NCBI RefSeq assembly: GCF_000377705.1
Contig: NZ_KB898625.1
Coordinates: 248,001-312,000, forward strand
From: Salsuginibacillus kocurii DSM 18087
Lineage (GTDB): Bacteria; Bacillota; Bacilli; Bacillales; Marinococcaceae
DNA length: 64,000 nt
Reading direction: 5' to 3'
This document shows, piece by piece, positions 41,935 to 50,683 of this stretch (positions are counted from its first letter, which is position 1; each line of letters opens with the position of its first letter). The position numbers were made by a program, and so were the translations under genes. The notes under the pieces were generated by a model. The model was given only the letters and a program-made list of their open reading frames with translations. It did not search any database and was not told the DNA's origin.

Positions 41935-44007
41935 ATGACAGCACAGCGAGCAAACCGTTTAATCCATGAAGCTTCCCCGTATTTACAACAGCACGCTTAC
42001 AACCCTGTAGATTGGTTCCCTTGGGGAGAAGAAGCCTTTCAAAAAGCGAAAAATGAAGGGAAAGGAATTTTTCTGTCAGTCGGTTATTCAACCTGCCACT
42101 GGTGTCATGTATTTGAAAGGGAATCCTTTGAAGACGAAGATACGGCAGAGCTTTTAAATAGACATTTTGTCTCTATTAAAGTGGATCGCGAGGAACGGCC
42201 GGATATCGACTCCATTTATATGACAGCGTGCCAGGCGATGACTGGCCGCGGCGGCTGGCCTCTCTCTGTTTTTATGACTCCGGGCCAAGTTCCTTTTTAT
42301 GCGGGCACGTATTTTCCAAAAGAAGAAAAACACGGGCTGCCTGCGTTTAAAAGCGTGATCCAACAGCTGGCGCAAGTCTATCAACAAGAACCGGAACGGA
42401 TTGAACAAACGGGAGGAAAAATCTATGATGCGCTGCAGAAAGCGCTGGCTACCGAGGAAAGCCGTACGCTTGACCCGAAGCTCCCAGAGCGCGCCTTTAC
42501 CGCTCTCTCGCGCAGTTATGACCCTGTAAACGGCGGATTTTCCAGCGCGCCCAAGTTCCCGCAGCCGCAGCACTTTCAGTTTCTGTTACGGTATTTTCAC
42601 CATACGGGCAAACCAGCCGGTCTGTCCATGACTGGCCATACGTTAAAAATGATGGCGAAAGGCGGCATCTTCGACCAGCTTGGCGGCGGCTTTTCCCGTT
42701 ATTCGGTTGACCAGTATTGGCTTGTCCCCCACTTTGAAAAAATGCTCTATGACAATGGCTTGCTTTTGCATTCGTACGTCGAAGCGTATCAAGTGACCGG
42801 GGACCCCACCTTTTCGGCTACCGCGAACAAAATCATACAGTATGTCCTTCGTGATTTAAAAGACACAGGCGGCGCTTTTTATGGGGCCGAAGACGCAGAC
42901 TCTGAAGGCGTAGAAGGTACGTTTTATGTGTGGACGCCTGAGGAAATTATTGCTGCAGTCGGCGAAGAAGACGGTTCTTTGTTTTGTGATGCGTATGACA
43001 TTACTGAAGAAGGAAATTTTGAAGGAAAATCGATACCGCATGCGTTGTTAATCGATAAAAACATGCTCGCAGACAAATATGGACTGACTGAAGAGAAGGT
43101 GACAGAAAAGCTCGAAGACTTGAAAGCAACACTTTTTCGAAAGCGAGAAAAGCGACCGCGTCCTCACCTTGATGATAAAATCTTAACCTCCTGGAACGGT
43201 CTCATGATCGGTGCGCTGGCAAAAGCGGGCCGCGCATTTCAGGATGAAGGCTATACCGAAGCGGCCGACGAGGCGCTATCGTTTATCGAAACCAACCTTT
43301 ATCAAGGCAATCGCTTAATGGCCAGACATCGCAACGGGCACACGGCCCACCGCGGTTTTATCGAGGATCATGCCAATTTGCTTTGGGCATATATAGAACT
43401 GTACAAAACCAAGTTGCAAGCACGTTTTCTACAACGGGCCAAAACACTTGCCACGCAAATGATCGCCTTATTCTGGGACGACGCAAACGGCGGCTTCTTC
43501 TTATATGGACATGACCAGGAACAACTGCTGGTTCGCCCGAAAGAAACGTTCGACGGCGCCATGCCTGCAGGCAGCAACGTAGCAGCTGTCCAGCTCCAAG
43601 AATTATCACAGTTAACAGGCGATCCAGCATTTGAACAGTATGCGAAACGAACCGCTGAAGCGGCTGCCACCTCATTGCAGGACTATCCGCATGGCCATTC
43701 ACATCTTATGCAAAGCGTCCTTCTGGAAGAAATGGCTTCCATTGAAGTTGTCGTCGCTCTTCCTCAACACGAAAATCCAAAGGAAGACCCCTTTATTCGC
43801 GACTGGCAGCAAGGGTTTTATCCGCATGTCCGTGTCCTTGCGAAAATAGAAGGAGACGAAGAGTTAGCAGAAGCTGCTCCTTTTGCTGCTGATTATGCCC
43901 CTAAAGATAACCAGGCAACGTATTACGTCTGCCGTCACTTTACCTGTGATCAGCCCGTCACCGACCCGGAATACGTCTGGAAAAAAATTAGCGAAGAAAC
44001 CGGGTAA
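41935..44007 (+). CDS. yyaL: YyaL-type protein with thioredoxin-like and six-hairpin domains
   Basis: A 690-residue protein of the DUF255/spermatogenesis-associated protein 20 family. The N-terminal thioredoxin-like domain (about 1-165) has [17 protein letters not shown] and [18 protein letters not shown] with its CHWC motif, plus [13 protein letters not shown]. The remainder resembles an (alpha/alpha)6 glycosidase barrel, with [32 protein letters not shown] and [19 protein letters not shown]. The biochemical role of the family is not settled. AGGAGGG precedes the ATG. It is monocistronic and of normal length. Confidence 0.92.
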   Translation: MTAQRANRLIHEASPYLQQHAYNPVDWFPWGEEAFQKAKNEGKGIFLSVGYSTCHWCHVFERESFEDEDTAELLNRHFVSIKVDREERPDIDSIYMTACQAMTGRGGWPLSVFMTPGQVPFYAGTYFPKEEKHGLPAFKSVIQQLAQVYQQEPERIEQTGGKIYDALQKALATEESRTLDPKLPERAFTALSRSYDPVNGGFSSAPKFPQPQHFQFLLRYFHHTGKPAGLSMTGHTLKMMAKGGIFDQLGGGFSRYSVDQYWLVPHFEKMLYDNGLLLHSYVEAYQVTGDPTFSATANKIIQYVLRDLKDTGGAFYGAEDADSEGVEGTFYVWTPEEIIAAVGEEDGSLFCDAYDITEEGNFEGKSIPHALLIDKNMLADKYGLTEEKVTEKLEDLKATLFRKREKRPRPHLDDKILTSWNGLMIGALAKAGRAFQDEGYTEAADEALSFIETNLYQGNRLMARHRNGHTAHRGFIEDHANLLWAYIELYKTKLQARFLQRAKTLATQMIALFWDDANGGFFLYGHDQEQLLVRPKETFDGAMPAGSNVAAVQLQELSQLTGDPAFEQYAKRTAEAAATSLQDYPHGHSHLMQSVLLEEMASIEVVVALPQHENPKEDPFIRDWQQGFYPHVRVLAKIEGDEELAEAAPFAADYAPKDNQATYYVCRHFTCDQPVTDPEYVWKKISEETG

Positions 44008-44112
44008 GAGGTAGATAGAGAATGAGTCGACTAAACAGTCAGCCCTTCAATTCTTTTAACCTTTTATAATCAATAAGCATTGGCTATACTAGAACTAGAC
44101 TTCATACCGAGG

Positions 44113-44139
44113 GAGCTCATCCTGCCAATCTATGAGCTC
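44113..44139 (+). repeat. Leader hairpin before the transglycosylase gene
   Basis: Perfect arms GAGCTCAT/ATGAGCTC (44113-44120, 44132-44139) with an 11-nt loop, 35 nt before the start codon. No T-tract follows, so it is not a clear terminator. It may affect mRNA stability or be an operator. Confidence 0.4.
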
Positions 44140-44172
44140 TTGGTTGAGGAAACGGGTAAAGGAGAACCTAGT

Positions 44173-44886
44173 ATGAATAACCATAAAACAACTAAAGCTA
44201 ACCAAACCTTCTTGTTTTCTACCATTCTGCGCTCAGAAAGCGGATCCTATCGCGCACTGCCGGTCGTTATAGTCAGTACCCTCGTATTTGTAGCGTTTGT
44301 GCTGATTAGTAATTCTTTTCTTACAGAGGGCGATCCCTCTTATGTTGGAGAAGATGATGTAGAAGATTCACCTGGCGAAGTACCGGAGGAATATATGGAT
44401 GTTTATCTTGAGGCCGCTGAAACCTACCAAGTCGATTGGTCAATTCTAGCGGCGATCCATCGGGTAGAGACGAGTTTTTCAGAAGCAGATCCGATGGTTA
44501 GTGAAGTGGGCGCCGTAGGTCATATGCAGTTTATGCCTTGTACATGGACAGGCTGGGGACATCCGAGCTGTGATGATGTAGGAAAAGGAGAGATTCCCGA
44601 AGAGACCAAACGTGACCCAGACGCAATCGCGATGTACGGCGGGTACGGGGTCGACGCCAGCGGGGATGGACAAGCAAATCCATGGAACATTGAAGATGCC
44701 GTCCATTCTGCCGCCCGTTATTTGCAAGCAAATGGGGCTTCTGAAGGGGCAGTTGAAGAAGCCGTATTCGCCTATAACCGGGCCGACTGGTATGTTGAAG
44801 ATGTCCTCACATATGCCGAAAGCTACGCTAATGAAGCATCTAGCAGCCCCACAGCTAGTGAGACAGCTACCATTTTTGAAGATTAA
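44173..44886 (+). CDS. Membrane-anchored lytic transglycosylase-like protein
   Basis: A 237-residue protein with one N-terminal membrane helix (about 32-52) and an extracellular lysozyme-like SLT domain (about 85-215): DWSILAAIHRVETSFSE with the catalytic Glu, GAVGHMQFMPCTWTGWG, AVHSAARYLQANGA and FAYNRADWYVEDVLTYA. It resembles the transglycosylase domains of Firmicutes wall-lytic proteins such as CwlT. A Ser/Thr-rich tail ends it. ATG at 44173 follows AAAGGAG; upstream frame is leader. It is monocistronic, and probably cuts peptidoglycan during wall growth. Confidence 0.85.
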   Translation: MNNHKTTKANQTFLFSTILRSESGSYRALPVVIVSTLVFVAFVLISNSFLTEGDPSYVGEDDVEDSPGEVPEEYMDVYLEAAETYQVDWSILAAIHRVETSFSEADPMVSEVGAVGHMQFMPCTWTGWGHPSCDDVGKGEIPEETKRDPDAIAMYGGYGVDASGDGQANPWNIEDAVHSAARYLQANGASEGAVEEAVFAYNRADWYVEDVLTYAESYANEASSSPTASETATIFED

Positions 44887-45308
44887 CTAGGCGCGAGGCG
44901 GAGATTAACACATGCCCGTCGTGAAGGTAGTGACGCTATGAGAAAGGCTTTCACTAGCGTTGCAAAACTTGTCACAGGTTCTTCACTCGTTGTGTGACCA
45001 TTCAATATAGTGATTTCAGTACTTGCCTCCAAGCAGATATTTTCACCCCGGGCACAAGGCAGACTTCGATTTGGTCTTTACTTCGTTTGACCTCGTCGTG
45101 TTTTCTTTACCGCAGATAGCGGTTTAATTCTTGTCATGCGTAAAAACCGCTTACTGCGGCGTCATAAACCACTCACTTTTTCGGCAGCAGGCCGGTTGAC
45201 AATAACCTGCTGCCCCTTTTTTCAAGAAGTCAGAAAACGATAGACCTATCCTCTCCAACCCACTTCTGGAAATGACCTACTCCCCCGCAGTTTCAGTTCT
45301 TCCCGATT
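44887..45308. other. Gene-free region rich in inverted repeats
   Basis: It holds ACGCTA/TAGCGT (near 44933-44967), a 16-bp imperfect pair CCGCAGATAGCGGTTT/AAACCGCTTACTGCGG (45110-45125, 45144-45159) and a terminator (45183-45214). Together they could form a structured RNA, but I see no family resemblance and no gene. Confidence 0.4.
45183..45214 (+). terminator. Terminator hairpin
   Basis: Perfect 9-bp stem GGCAGCAGG/CCTGCTGCC followed by CCTTTTTTC on the + strand, about 300 nt after the transglycosylase gene. Confidence 0.7.
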
Positions 45309-46529
45309 TTACAGCAGACGCTGCGCATCCAGTTGATTCGTCCACTCAACCGCTTCATGATAGCTGTCTGTTACATCTTCTTTCGTTAAGCCTAACTGGT
45401 GTTGATATACATTAACCTTCTCCCAGTCCCCTTCTTCGTGTTTGTGAAAAAGCTGATAAATGGGGAAATACCGGTTGACTTCTCCTAATAAGACAGCCTT
45501 CGTCTCTTCAGGAAGTAAGAGGGTATCGACAATCTCATCCATCGGTTGATTGAGCAGCCGCTCCATGATGGAGAACATGCCCACAATAAACAGTTGAGAG
45601 CTTTCAGTCTGAAACCCTGCCCGCACAGCAAGCTGCTCAGCAAATTTGGCTCGAACGAGGCTGAGTGTCATAACTTCATCCGGATGATGAGGACGCAGCC
45701 CTTGCAGGGCGAGAATGGAAAGCCATTTTTGCAGTTCCTTGATGCCCAACATAACAACAGCCTGATGGACAGAATCCACCTTGCCTCTCGTAATAAATGC
45801 ACTCGAATTCATCAGCTTAAACAATTTATAAGTCAGGGACACATCCGCTTCAATGTGTTGAGAGATCTTTGTCATATCCGGGTCTTGTTCATTTACCGCT
45901 TGAAGCAAATGCACATAGCTTAGCGAATGAATCGGGAGGTCAGCCGCTGAAACGATGTCCGGCTTACTAAAGAAAAATCCCTGAAAATACGTGCATCCTA
46001 ACGTTATAGCTTCTTCAAATCTTTCTTTCGACTCCACTTTTTCAGCCAGGAGGGTTTTCTTCACGTTAAGGAGCTTAGCAGCCATCTCTTTGCGCTCAGC
46101 TTCGGTCGTTAGTAGAAAATCGATTTTTATAATATCCACATAAGATAAAAATGGGTGATCTATCATGGCAGCTGTGACATCATCCATCGCAAGCGTATAG
46201 CCAAGTCCTTTTAGATACTGCAGACGCTCAATAATTGCCTGGCTTACCGGAACATCTTCAAGGATTTCAATCACGAGCCGATCGGTAGGAAAGAGGAGGG
46301 GCACGTCGGAAAGAAGTAGTCGTTCGGTAAAATTAATAAAAAAACATTTGTTATTCGTCAGCGTTTCAAGTCCGATGTTTACGAAACTAGCAGACAACAC
46401 ATCTGCGGTCGCTTGATCTCCATCGATCGGTTTTCCTTCATGCATCTCTTCATTGCGATATAGTAATTCGTATGCGTATGTATGTAAGTGCTGGTCTAAA
46501 ATTGGTTGTCTCGCCACTAAGACATCCAC
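45309..46529 (-). CDS. EAL-HDOD protein (YuxH-like)
   Basis: A 406-residue cytosolic protein. The N-terminal EAL-like domain (about 1-195) begins VLVARQPILDQHLHTYAYELLYRN, with ELL in place of EAL, and has LAMDDV where DDFG is usual, so c-di-GMP cleavage is probably lost. The C-terminal HDOD domain (about 200-400) has ISQHIEADVSLTYKLFKLMNSS and VDSVHQAVVMLG. YuxH-type proteins of this layout are thought to relay c-di-GMP or stress signals, but their role is poorly known. The GTG start follows AAGGGGGG. It is monocistronic. Confidence 0.87.
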   Translation of the reverse strand: MDVLVARQPILDQHLHTYAYELLYRNEEMHEGKPIDGDQATADVLSASFVNIGLETLTNNKCFFINFTERLLLSDVPLLFPTDRLVIEILEDVPVSQAIIERLQYLKGLGYTLAMDDVTAAMIDHPFLSYVDIIKIDFLLTTEAERKEMAAKLLNVKKTLLAEKVESKERFEEAITLGCTYFQGFFFSKPDIVSAADLPIHSLSYVHLLQAVNEQDPDMTKISQHIEADVSLTYKLFKLMNSSAFITRGKVDSVHQAVVMLGIKELQKWLSILALQGLRPHHPDEVMTLSLVRAKFAEQLAVRAGFQTESSQLFIVGMFSIMERLLNQPMDEIVDTLLLPEETKAVLLGEVNRYFPIYQLFHKHEEGDWEKVNVYQHQLGLTKEDVTDSYHEAVEWTNQLDAQRLL

Positions 46530-46772
46530 ATTACTTCCCCCCTTTGCCCCTGACCCATTGCCTATATTATATAGTATTTTGTTGACCTTTCACAACATGC
46601 ACTAACTTTTTATCCGCTTTTATGTATAATTATAGAATTTTATGACATCCATTGTACTAATTGTTTGTACACAAGAAAGATCATCTACGTAATCGCAGAA
46701 CGAAATAAACCACCATTATTCTACAATGTGAGCACTACGCCTACTCATATTACAACCTAGTAGAAAAGAAAA

Positions 46773-46809
46773 AGCTGCGTTGAGAAGACGTTTTGTCTAC
46801 TACGCAGCT
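46773..46809 (-). terminator. Terminator of ilvE
   Basis: Reverse-strand stem AGCTGCGT/ACGCAGCT with inner AGAC/GTCT and a run of T, about 15 nt after the ilvE stop. Confidence 0.8.
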
Positions 46810-46822
46810 ATTAAATGTTTTC

Positions 46823-47896
46823 TTACTTCATTGATATGGTTTCCGTCCAGTTAAATTCATCTTGTTTGTCACCCGTTTGAATGCCGGTAATCGCTTCATA
46901 CAAGCGTTTTGAAAGCTCTCCCGCCTGTTGGCCGTTTACGGCGATTTCTTCTTCTTTCCATTTTAATGTACCTACTGGGGAAATAACCGCTGCCGTCCCT
47001 GTTCCGAAGACTTCTTCTAATTTCCCTGACTGGGAAGCATCATAAATGTCTTCCATTGTAATGTGTGCTTCTACCACTTCGTAACCCCAATGATGAAGCA
47101 GTTCGATCACAGATTTTCTCGTAATCCCTTCAAGAATGCTTCCATTTAAAGCCGGCGTTAACACTTTCCCGCCTATTTTAAAGAAGATATTCATGCTGCC
47201 TACTTCTTCTACGTACCGATTTTCTACCGCGTCAAGCCAAAGAACCTGATCGTATCCAAGCGCTTCTGCTTTTGACTGAGCTTTTAAGCTAGCTGCATAG
47301 TTTCCGGATGTCTTAGTAAAGCCGACCCCGCCTTTTACGGAACGCACATATTCATCTTCAACATAAATAGAAACCGGCTGCATCTGCTCCCCGCTCGCGT
47401 AATAAGCTCCCACCGGTGACATTATGATCATGAGCGTATAGTGAGCGGAAGGTTTCACACTCAACGCTGCTTCTGTCGCAATAACAAACGGCCGAATGTA
47501 CAGAGACTGACCTTCTTTGGTTGGTACCCACTCCCGGTCTACGTGCACAAGCTGCTTCAAAGCATCAACCATAAAGTCTTCATCTACAGGGGGAATGGTC
47601 ATCCGTTCATTGGACTGGTTGAGTCTGCGGAAGTTCTGTTCCGGCCGAAATAAAACAATTTCTCCATCCGCATAATACGCTTTTAACCCTTCAAATACGG
47701 CTTGTCCGTAATGAAAAACAAGCGAGGCCGGGTCCATGGTAAGCGGTGCGTATGGAGTAATGCGCGGGTCATGCCACCCTTTCCCGTGTGTATATTCAAT
47801 CACAAACATGTGATCTGTAAAATGCTTGCCAAATTGCAGCGCATTGTAATCCGGCTTCTCTTTTCGCTCTTCTACTTGATCAATGCGTACTTCCAT
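46823..47896 (-). CDS. ilvE: Branched-chain amino acid aminotransferase
   Basis: A 357-residue class IV PLP aminotransferase that interconverts leucine, isoleucine and valine with their keto acids. It has HYGQAVFEGLKAYY, the region FTKTSGNYAASLKAQSKAEALGYDQVLWLD, EEVGSMNIFF, GSILEGITRKSVIELLHHWGYEVVE and EVFGTGTAAVISPVG, as in B. subtilis YwaA/YbgE. It stands alone with GGAGGCGACAACGAG before the ATG. The upstream AATTTTC-containing stretch near 48000 resembles a weak CodY box, which I do not consider established. Confidence 0.94.
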   Translation of the reverse strand: MEVRIDQVEERKEKPDYNALQFGKHFTDHMFVIEYTHGKGWHDPRITPYAPLTMDPASLVFHYGQAVFEGLKAYYADGEIVLFRPEQNFRRLNQSNERMTIPPVDEDFMVDALKQLVHVDREWVPTKEGQSLYIRPFVIATEAALSVKPSAHYTLMIIMSPVGAYYASGEQMQPVSIYVEDEYVRSVKGGVGFTKTSGNYAASLKAQSKAEALGYDQVLWLDAVENRYVEEVGSMNIFFKIGGKVLTPALNGSILEGITRKSVIELLHHWGYEVVEAHITMEDIYDASQSGKLEEVFGTGTAAVISPVGTLKWKEEEIAVNGQQAGELSKRLYEAITGIQTGDKQDEFNWTETISMK

Positions 47897-48175
47897 CTCG
47901 TTGTCGCCTCCTACGTCATAGATTATTTCGTCTCCCTTTACTTTACCAAAGATTTTGCCAAATCGGTATGACTATCCGTTTAAAGCAATAAAGAAATTTT
48001 CGTATTATTTATATTCTTTTCATAAAAAGCGTGCCATCAACCAGGTTACTGTTCATAGAATCAATGAACAGCCGGCCGGTTTGTAGACAGCTCTCCATCA
48101 ACCCGATATACTAACGGACGAAAACAATAAATGCTAGCAATTCTACAATCTAGCAGAACGGAAAGGATTAGGGCT

Positions 48176-48757
48176 ATGTTTTTAGAACTAGAAAATATTT
48201 GGGGCACTCTCGGATTCTTTTTACTATTAATTGCAATTATCTTTGTGGGACGTACAAGCCGCGGCCGCAGTACCCAGCGTAAATTTTTGCTGGAAAGACT
48301 GGAAGCCGAAGACCCGGCTTATAAAGCACTGCTGCCAAAGGTTGAGCTCTTAAAGCGGGAATTTCAGCTGCGCCAAAGTATGGATACGTATTTTATGATC
48401 CTATTAGTGGCAGGTCTTCTTTCGTTCAGCCGCTACTTCTGGCCGCCGATTGAAGCAGAAACGTGGCTCGCTTTGGTCAATCTATTGCCACTTCTCTTTT
48501 TCACGGTGTTTATTATCGTCGGTGCCCGTTATTTAATGATGAAACGCCAGCTCGGCCTTCTATTAAAAGAAAAATATCAACTGGAACTAAACGAGACCAA
48601 AGCCCCGAACAAAACGAAAGAGAAAAGCAGAAAAGAACTCGACAACCTCTCGCCGTTTAAAGAACACCGCATCCTTCAAACTATGCAAGCCTTTCGCGAA
48701 CGCGCCGGCAAAAAAGAAAACTTCACAAGTGATGAAGCGATTCATTACGAAAGATAA
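48176..48757 (+). CDS. Membrane protein of unknown function
   Basis: A 193-residue protein with an N-terminal helix (about 8-25), a charged segment, a pair of helices (about 72-90 and 98-122) and a long basic cytoplasmic tail (KEKYQLELNETKAPNKTKEKSRKE). I do not recognise a family. The ATG at 48176 has GAAAGGATTAGGG upstream; the frame upstream of it is not needed. It is monocistronic, with a terminator 14 nt after the stop. Confidence 0.6.
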   Translation: MFLELENIWGTLGFFLLLIAIIFVGRTSRGRSTQRKFLLERLEAEDPAYKALLPKVELLKREFQLRQSMDTYFMILLVAGLLSFSRYFWPPIEAETWLALVNLLPLLFFTVFIIVGARYLMMKRQLGLLLKEKYQLELNETKAPNKTKEKSRKELDNLSPFKEHRILQTMQAFRERAGKKENFTSDEAIHYER

Positions 48758-48770
48758 AAACCTATTAATC

Positions 48771-48800
48771 AAGGAGCTGTTCTAAAAAAGACAGCTCCTT
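48771..48800 (+). terminator. Terminator after the membrane protein gene
   Basis: Stem AAGGAGCTGT/ACAGCTCCTT with a 10-nt loop, followed by TTTTG. Confidence 0.8.
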
Positions 48801-49529
48801 TTGCCTCGCTTGTTCCAAAGTGTACGAGCGCCGTTTCTATTTTTCTTTCTTCTACATAACATATGATGAACCATTGATTATAAAAGAGTTTAAATCGTTA
48901 ACTCAAAACGTTTCCTCCTTCACCATCAAACTATTCAATTCATATCCACCTTACGAACAACGTTGCTTCATCGTTATAACTCCAAGCAGAAGACACCTCA
49001 ATGGTTCAGGTTGAAAATAAAGGCTGGTACCAAAGAAATGGAGAAGACCGTGTCCCCCTGAAGTAATCGGACTAACTATTACAGCAGATGTCTCTGGCCC
49101 TAAGGAACTTCAGTGGCTGCCTGTAATTACGCAAGGCTGGTGTCCCTCCTATACGAACAGGGTATATCAGTGCAATGAATTCAATTTCAAATTGAAGATC
49201 AACAAGCTTGTTTCTATTGCTCCACAGCTCAGTTTTCAATTGTAAAGCTCACTCCTAAAAGAACGGATGCATTTAATTATAAAACAGCCGCAAGCTTGCG
49301 TTTCGGCTGTTTTTTTGTGGGCAGAAAAACCGCTTGACCGCTTCCAAGAGTTTTTACTCTTTTAAGCTATGATGATGCTTAAGTCTACAGGAGGCTGTTG
49401 GAAGTAGGTGACGTCCGGTCGTGTTTAAAATGAAGATGCCGATTTGATGGCCTGGGGGAAGTATCACTCTTTCATCTGATTTCAACGCCGCTCTTTGCCC
49501 CGCCTTTAAACAGGTATAATCACCAAAAA
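48801..49529. other. Gene-free region with an orphan + strand terminator
   Basis: No supported gene. The stretch 48970-49260 has short open frames without ribosome binding sites. A strong terminator (49282-49312) lies on the + strand with no gene upstream of it, so a lost gene or small RNA is possible. Confidence 0.45.
49282..49312 (+). terminator. Orphan terminator
   Basis: Stem AAACAGCCG/CGGCTGTTT around the inner palindrome CGCAAGCTTGCG, followed by TTTTT. No gene ends before it. Confidence 0.75.
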
Positions 49530-49555
49530 AAGGGCTGCCCGCCTGGACAACCCTT
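49530..49555 (-). terminator. Terminator of the nitroreductase gene
   Basis: Reverse-strand stem AAGGGTTGTCC/GGGCAGCCCTT followed by T-run, about 45 nt after the stop at 49601. Confidence 0.75.
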
Positions 49556-49600
49556 TCCTCCTTCTACCTGTTAGTTTCCTCTTCAGTACCTCTTTACCCC

Positions 49601-50350
49601 CTACCGCAGCTTAAATTTCTGCGCTTCCACAAAGTCTTTCATGTACGAGCGCCGGTCTTGTTCGAGCAGACGCATCATCTGCTCACTCCACGTCTCAACG
49701 CGCGGGTTGCCGGATCGCTCCTGGTAATACGCTTTCACCGTCGCGTCAAATTCATCAATGCCCGTTTTCTGCTTTGTGACATCTGACTCGTACGTATTTT
49801 CGTGATAGATATGTTCAAATGGCAGGCGCGGCTTTTTCGAGGATTCATGCGCCGGCACGCCCACTGCGAAGCCGAAGAGCGGCAGCACGCGCTCAGGCGT
49901 TTCCAGCACTTCTTTCACCCCTTCTAGATTGTTGCGAAGACCGCCAATGTAACAGTAGCCAAGCCCGAGCGACTCTGCTGCCACTGCCATGTTCTGCGCC
50001 GCCAGTGTGGCATCAATCACCGCCACCATGAACTGCTCCGTTCCTTCAATGGAAGACGTAATCTCACGCTCTTTCCACTCTGCGATTTTTTCATGGCGGT
50101 AATAATCGGCGCAAAAAACGAAGAAGTGTCCGTTGTCCGCGACATATGGCTGGTCCCCGGCAATCTTGGCCAATTGTTCGCGTTTTGTCCTATCGGTTAC
50201 ACCGATGATGGAGTACGCCTGCACATAGCTCGATGTCGGCGCGGCCTGCGCTGCTTCTACAAGCGTGCGAACCTGTTCCTCTGTCAATTTCTCGTCTTTG
50301 AATTTTCGAATCGAACGGTGGTTTAAAATCGTCTCAATCGTTTCATTCAT
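49601..50350 (-). CDS. nfsA: NfsA-type oxygen-insensitive NADPH nitroreductase/FMN reductase
   Basis: A 249-residue FMN enzyme of the NfsA/FRP group: HRSIRKFKDEKLTEEQVRTLVEAAQAAPTSSYVQAYSIIGV at the N-terminus, LAAQNMAVAAESLGLGYCYIGGLRN in the centre and a basic C-terminal arm. These enzymes reduce flavins, nitroaromatics or quinones with NADPH. It is similar to B. subtilis NfrA1. ATG at 50350 is chosen because the family begins MNETIETIL-like; AAGGGA lies rather far upstream. It is monocistronic. The exact substrate cannot be told. Confidence 0.88.
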   Translation of the reverse strand: MNETIETILNHRSIRKFKDEKLTEEQVRTLVEAAQAAPTSSYVQAYSIIGVTDRTKREQLAKIAGDQPYVADNGHFFVFCADYYRHEKIAEWKEREITSSIEGTEQFMVAVIDATLAAQNMAVAAESLGLGYCYIGGLRNNLEGVKEVLETPERVLPLFGFAVGVPAHESSKKPRLPFEHIYHENTYESDVTKQKTGIDEFDATVKAYYQERSGNPRVETWSEQMMRLLEQDRRSYMKDFVEAQKFKLR

Positions 50351-50505
50351 ACAGCATCTCGTTCCCTTCTCCATTAGTTACTCCACCTTTAGTTTACCGA
50401 AAATTCAAGCAAGCGAAAAGGCAGACACTTAACAAAAGCGTGCCGATTCCGTTCTGTTCAAAGGAGGAAGCACAGTTTTTTTCGCCTACCCGGCAGCTAT
50501 GGTCA

Positions 50506-50588
50506 TTTACTAATCATTCGAAGAAAAATACTGATCATTCTTGCTGATTTACTAATCATTCGACGGAATTTACTAATCATTCTCTTGC
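50506..50588. repeat. Four 21-bp repeats TTTACTAATCATTCG
   Basis: Units start at 50506, 50527, 50548 and 50569, exactly 21 bp apart; three share TTTACTAATCATTC and the second reads AATACTGATCATTC. The array sits between the nitroreductase gene and the terminator of the gamma-glutamyltransferase gene. Confidence 0.85.
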
Positions 50589-50625
50589 TTTATAAAGAAT
50601 CGCCAATATTATCAGCCGAACGCAA

Positions 50626-50661
50626 GAAACACCGCTGACTCTTCGATCACAGCGGTGTTTC
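50626..50661 (-). terminator. Terminator of ggt
   Basis: Perfect 12-bp stem GAAACACCGCTG/CAGCGGTGTTTC, with the reverse-strand tail TTGCG being weak; the + side has TTTC. It lies 23 nt after the ggt stop. Confidence 0.6.
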
Positions 50662-50683
50662 TTTCAATCGTTGTTTTAATGGC

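Noticed and set aside
44040-44172. c-di-AMP (ydaO-type) riboswitch before the transglycosylase gene
   Set aside because: The leader has one simple hairpin and none of the conserved ydaO sequence blocks.
47985-48015. CodY box before ilvE
   Set aside because: AATTTTCGTATTATT has about four mismatches to the consensus, too weak to list as a site.
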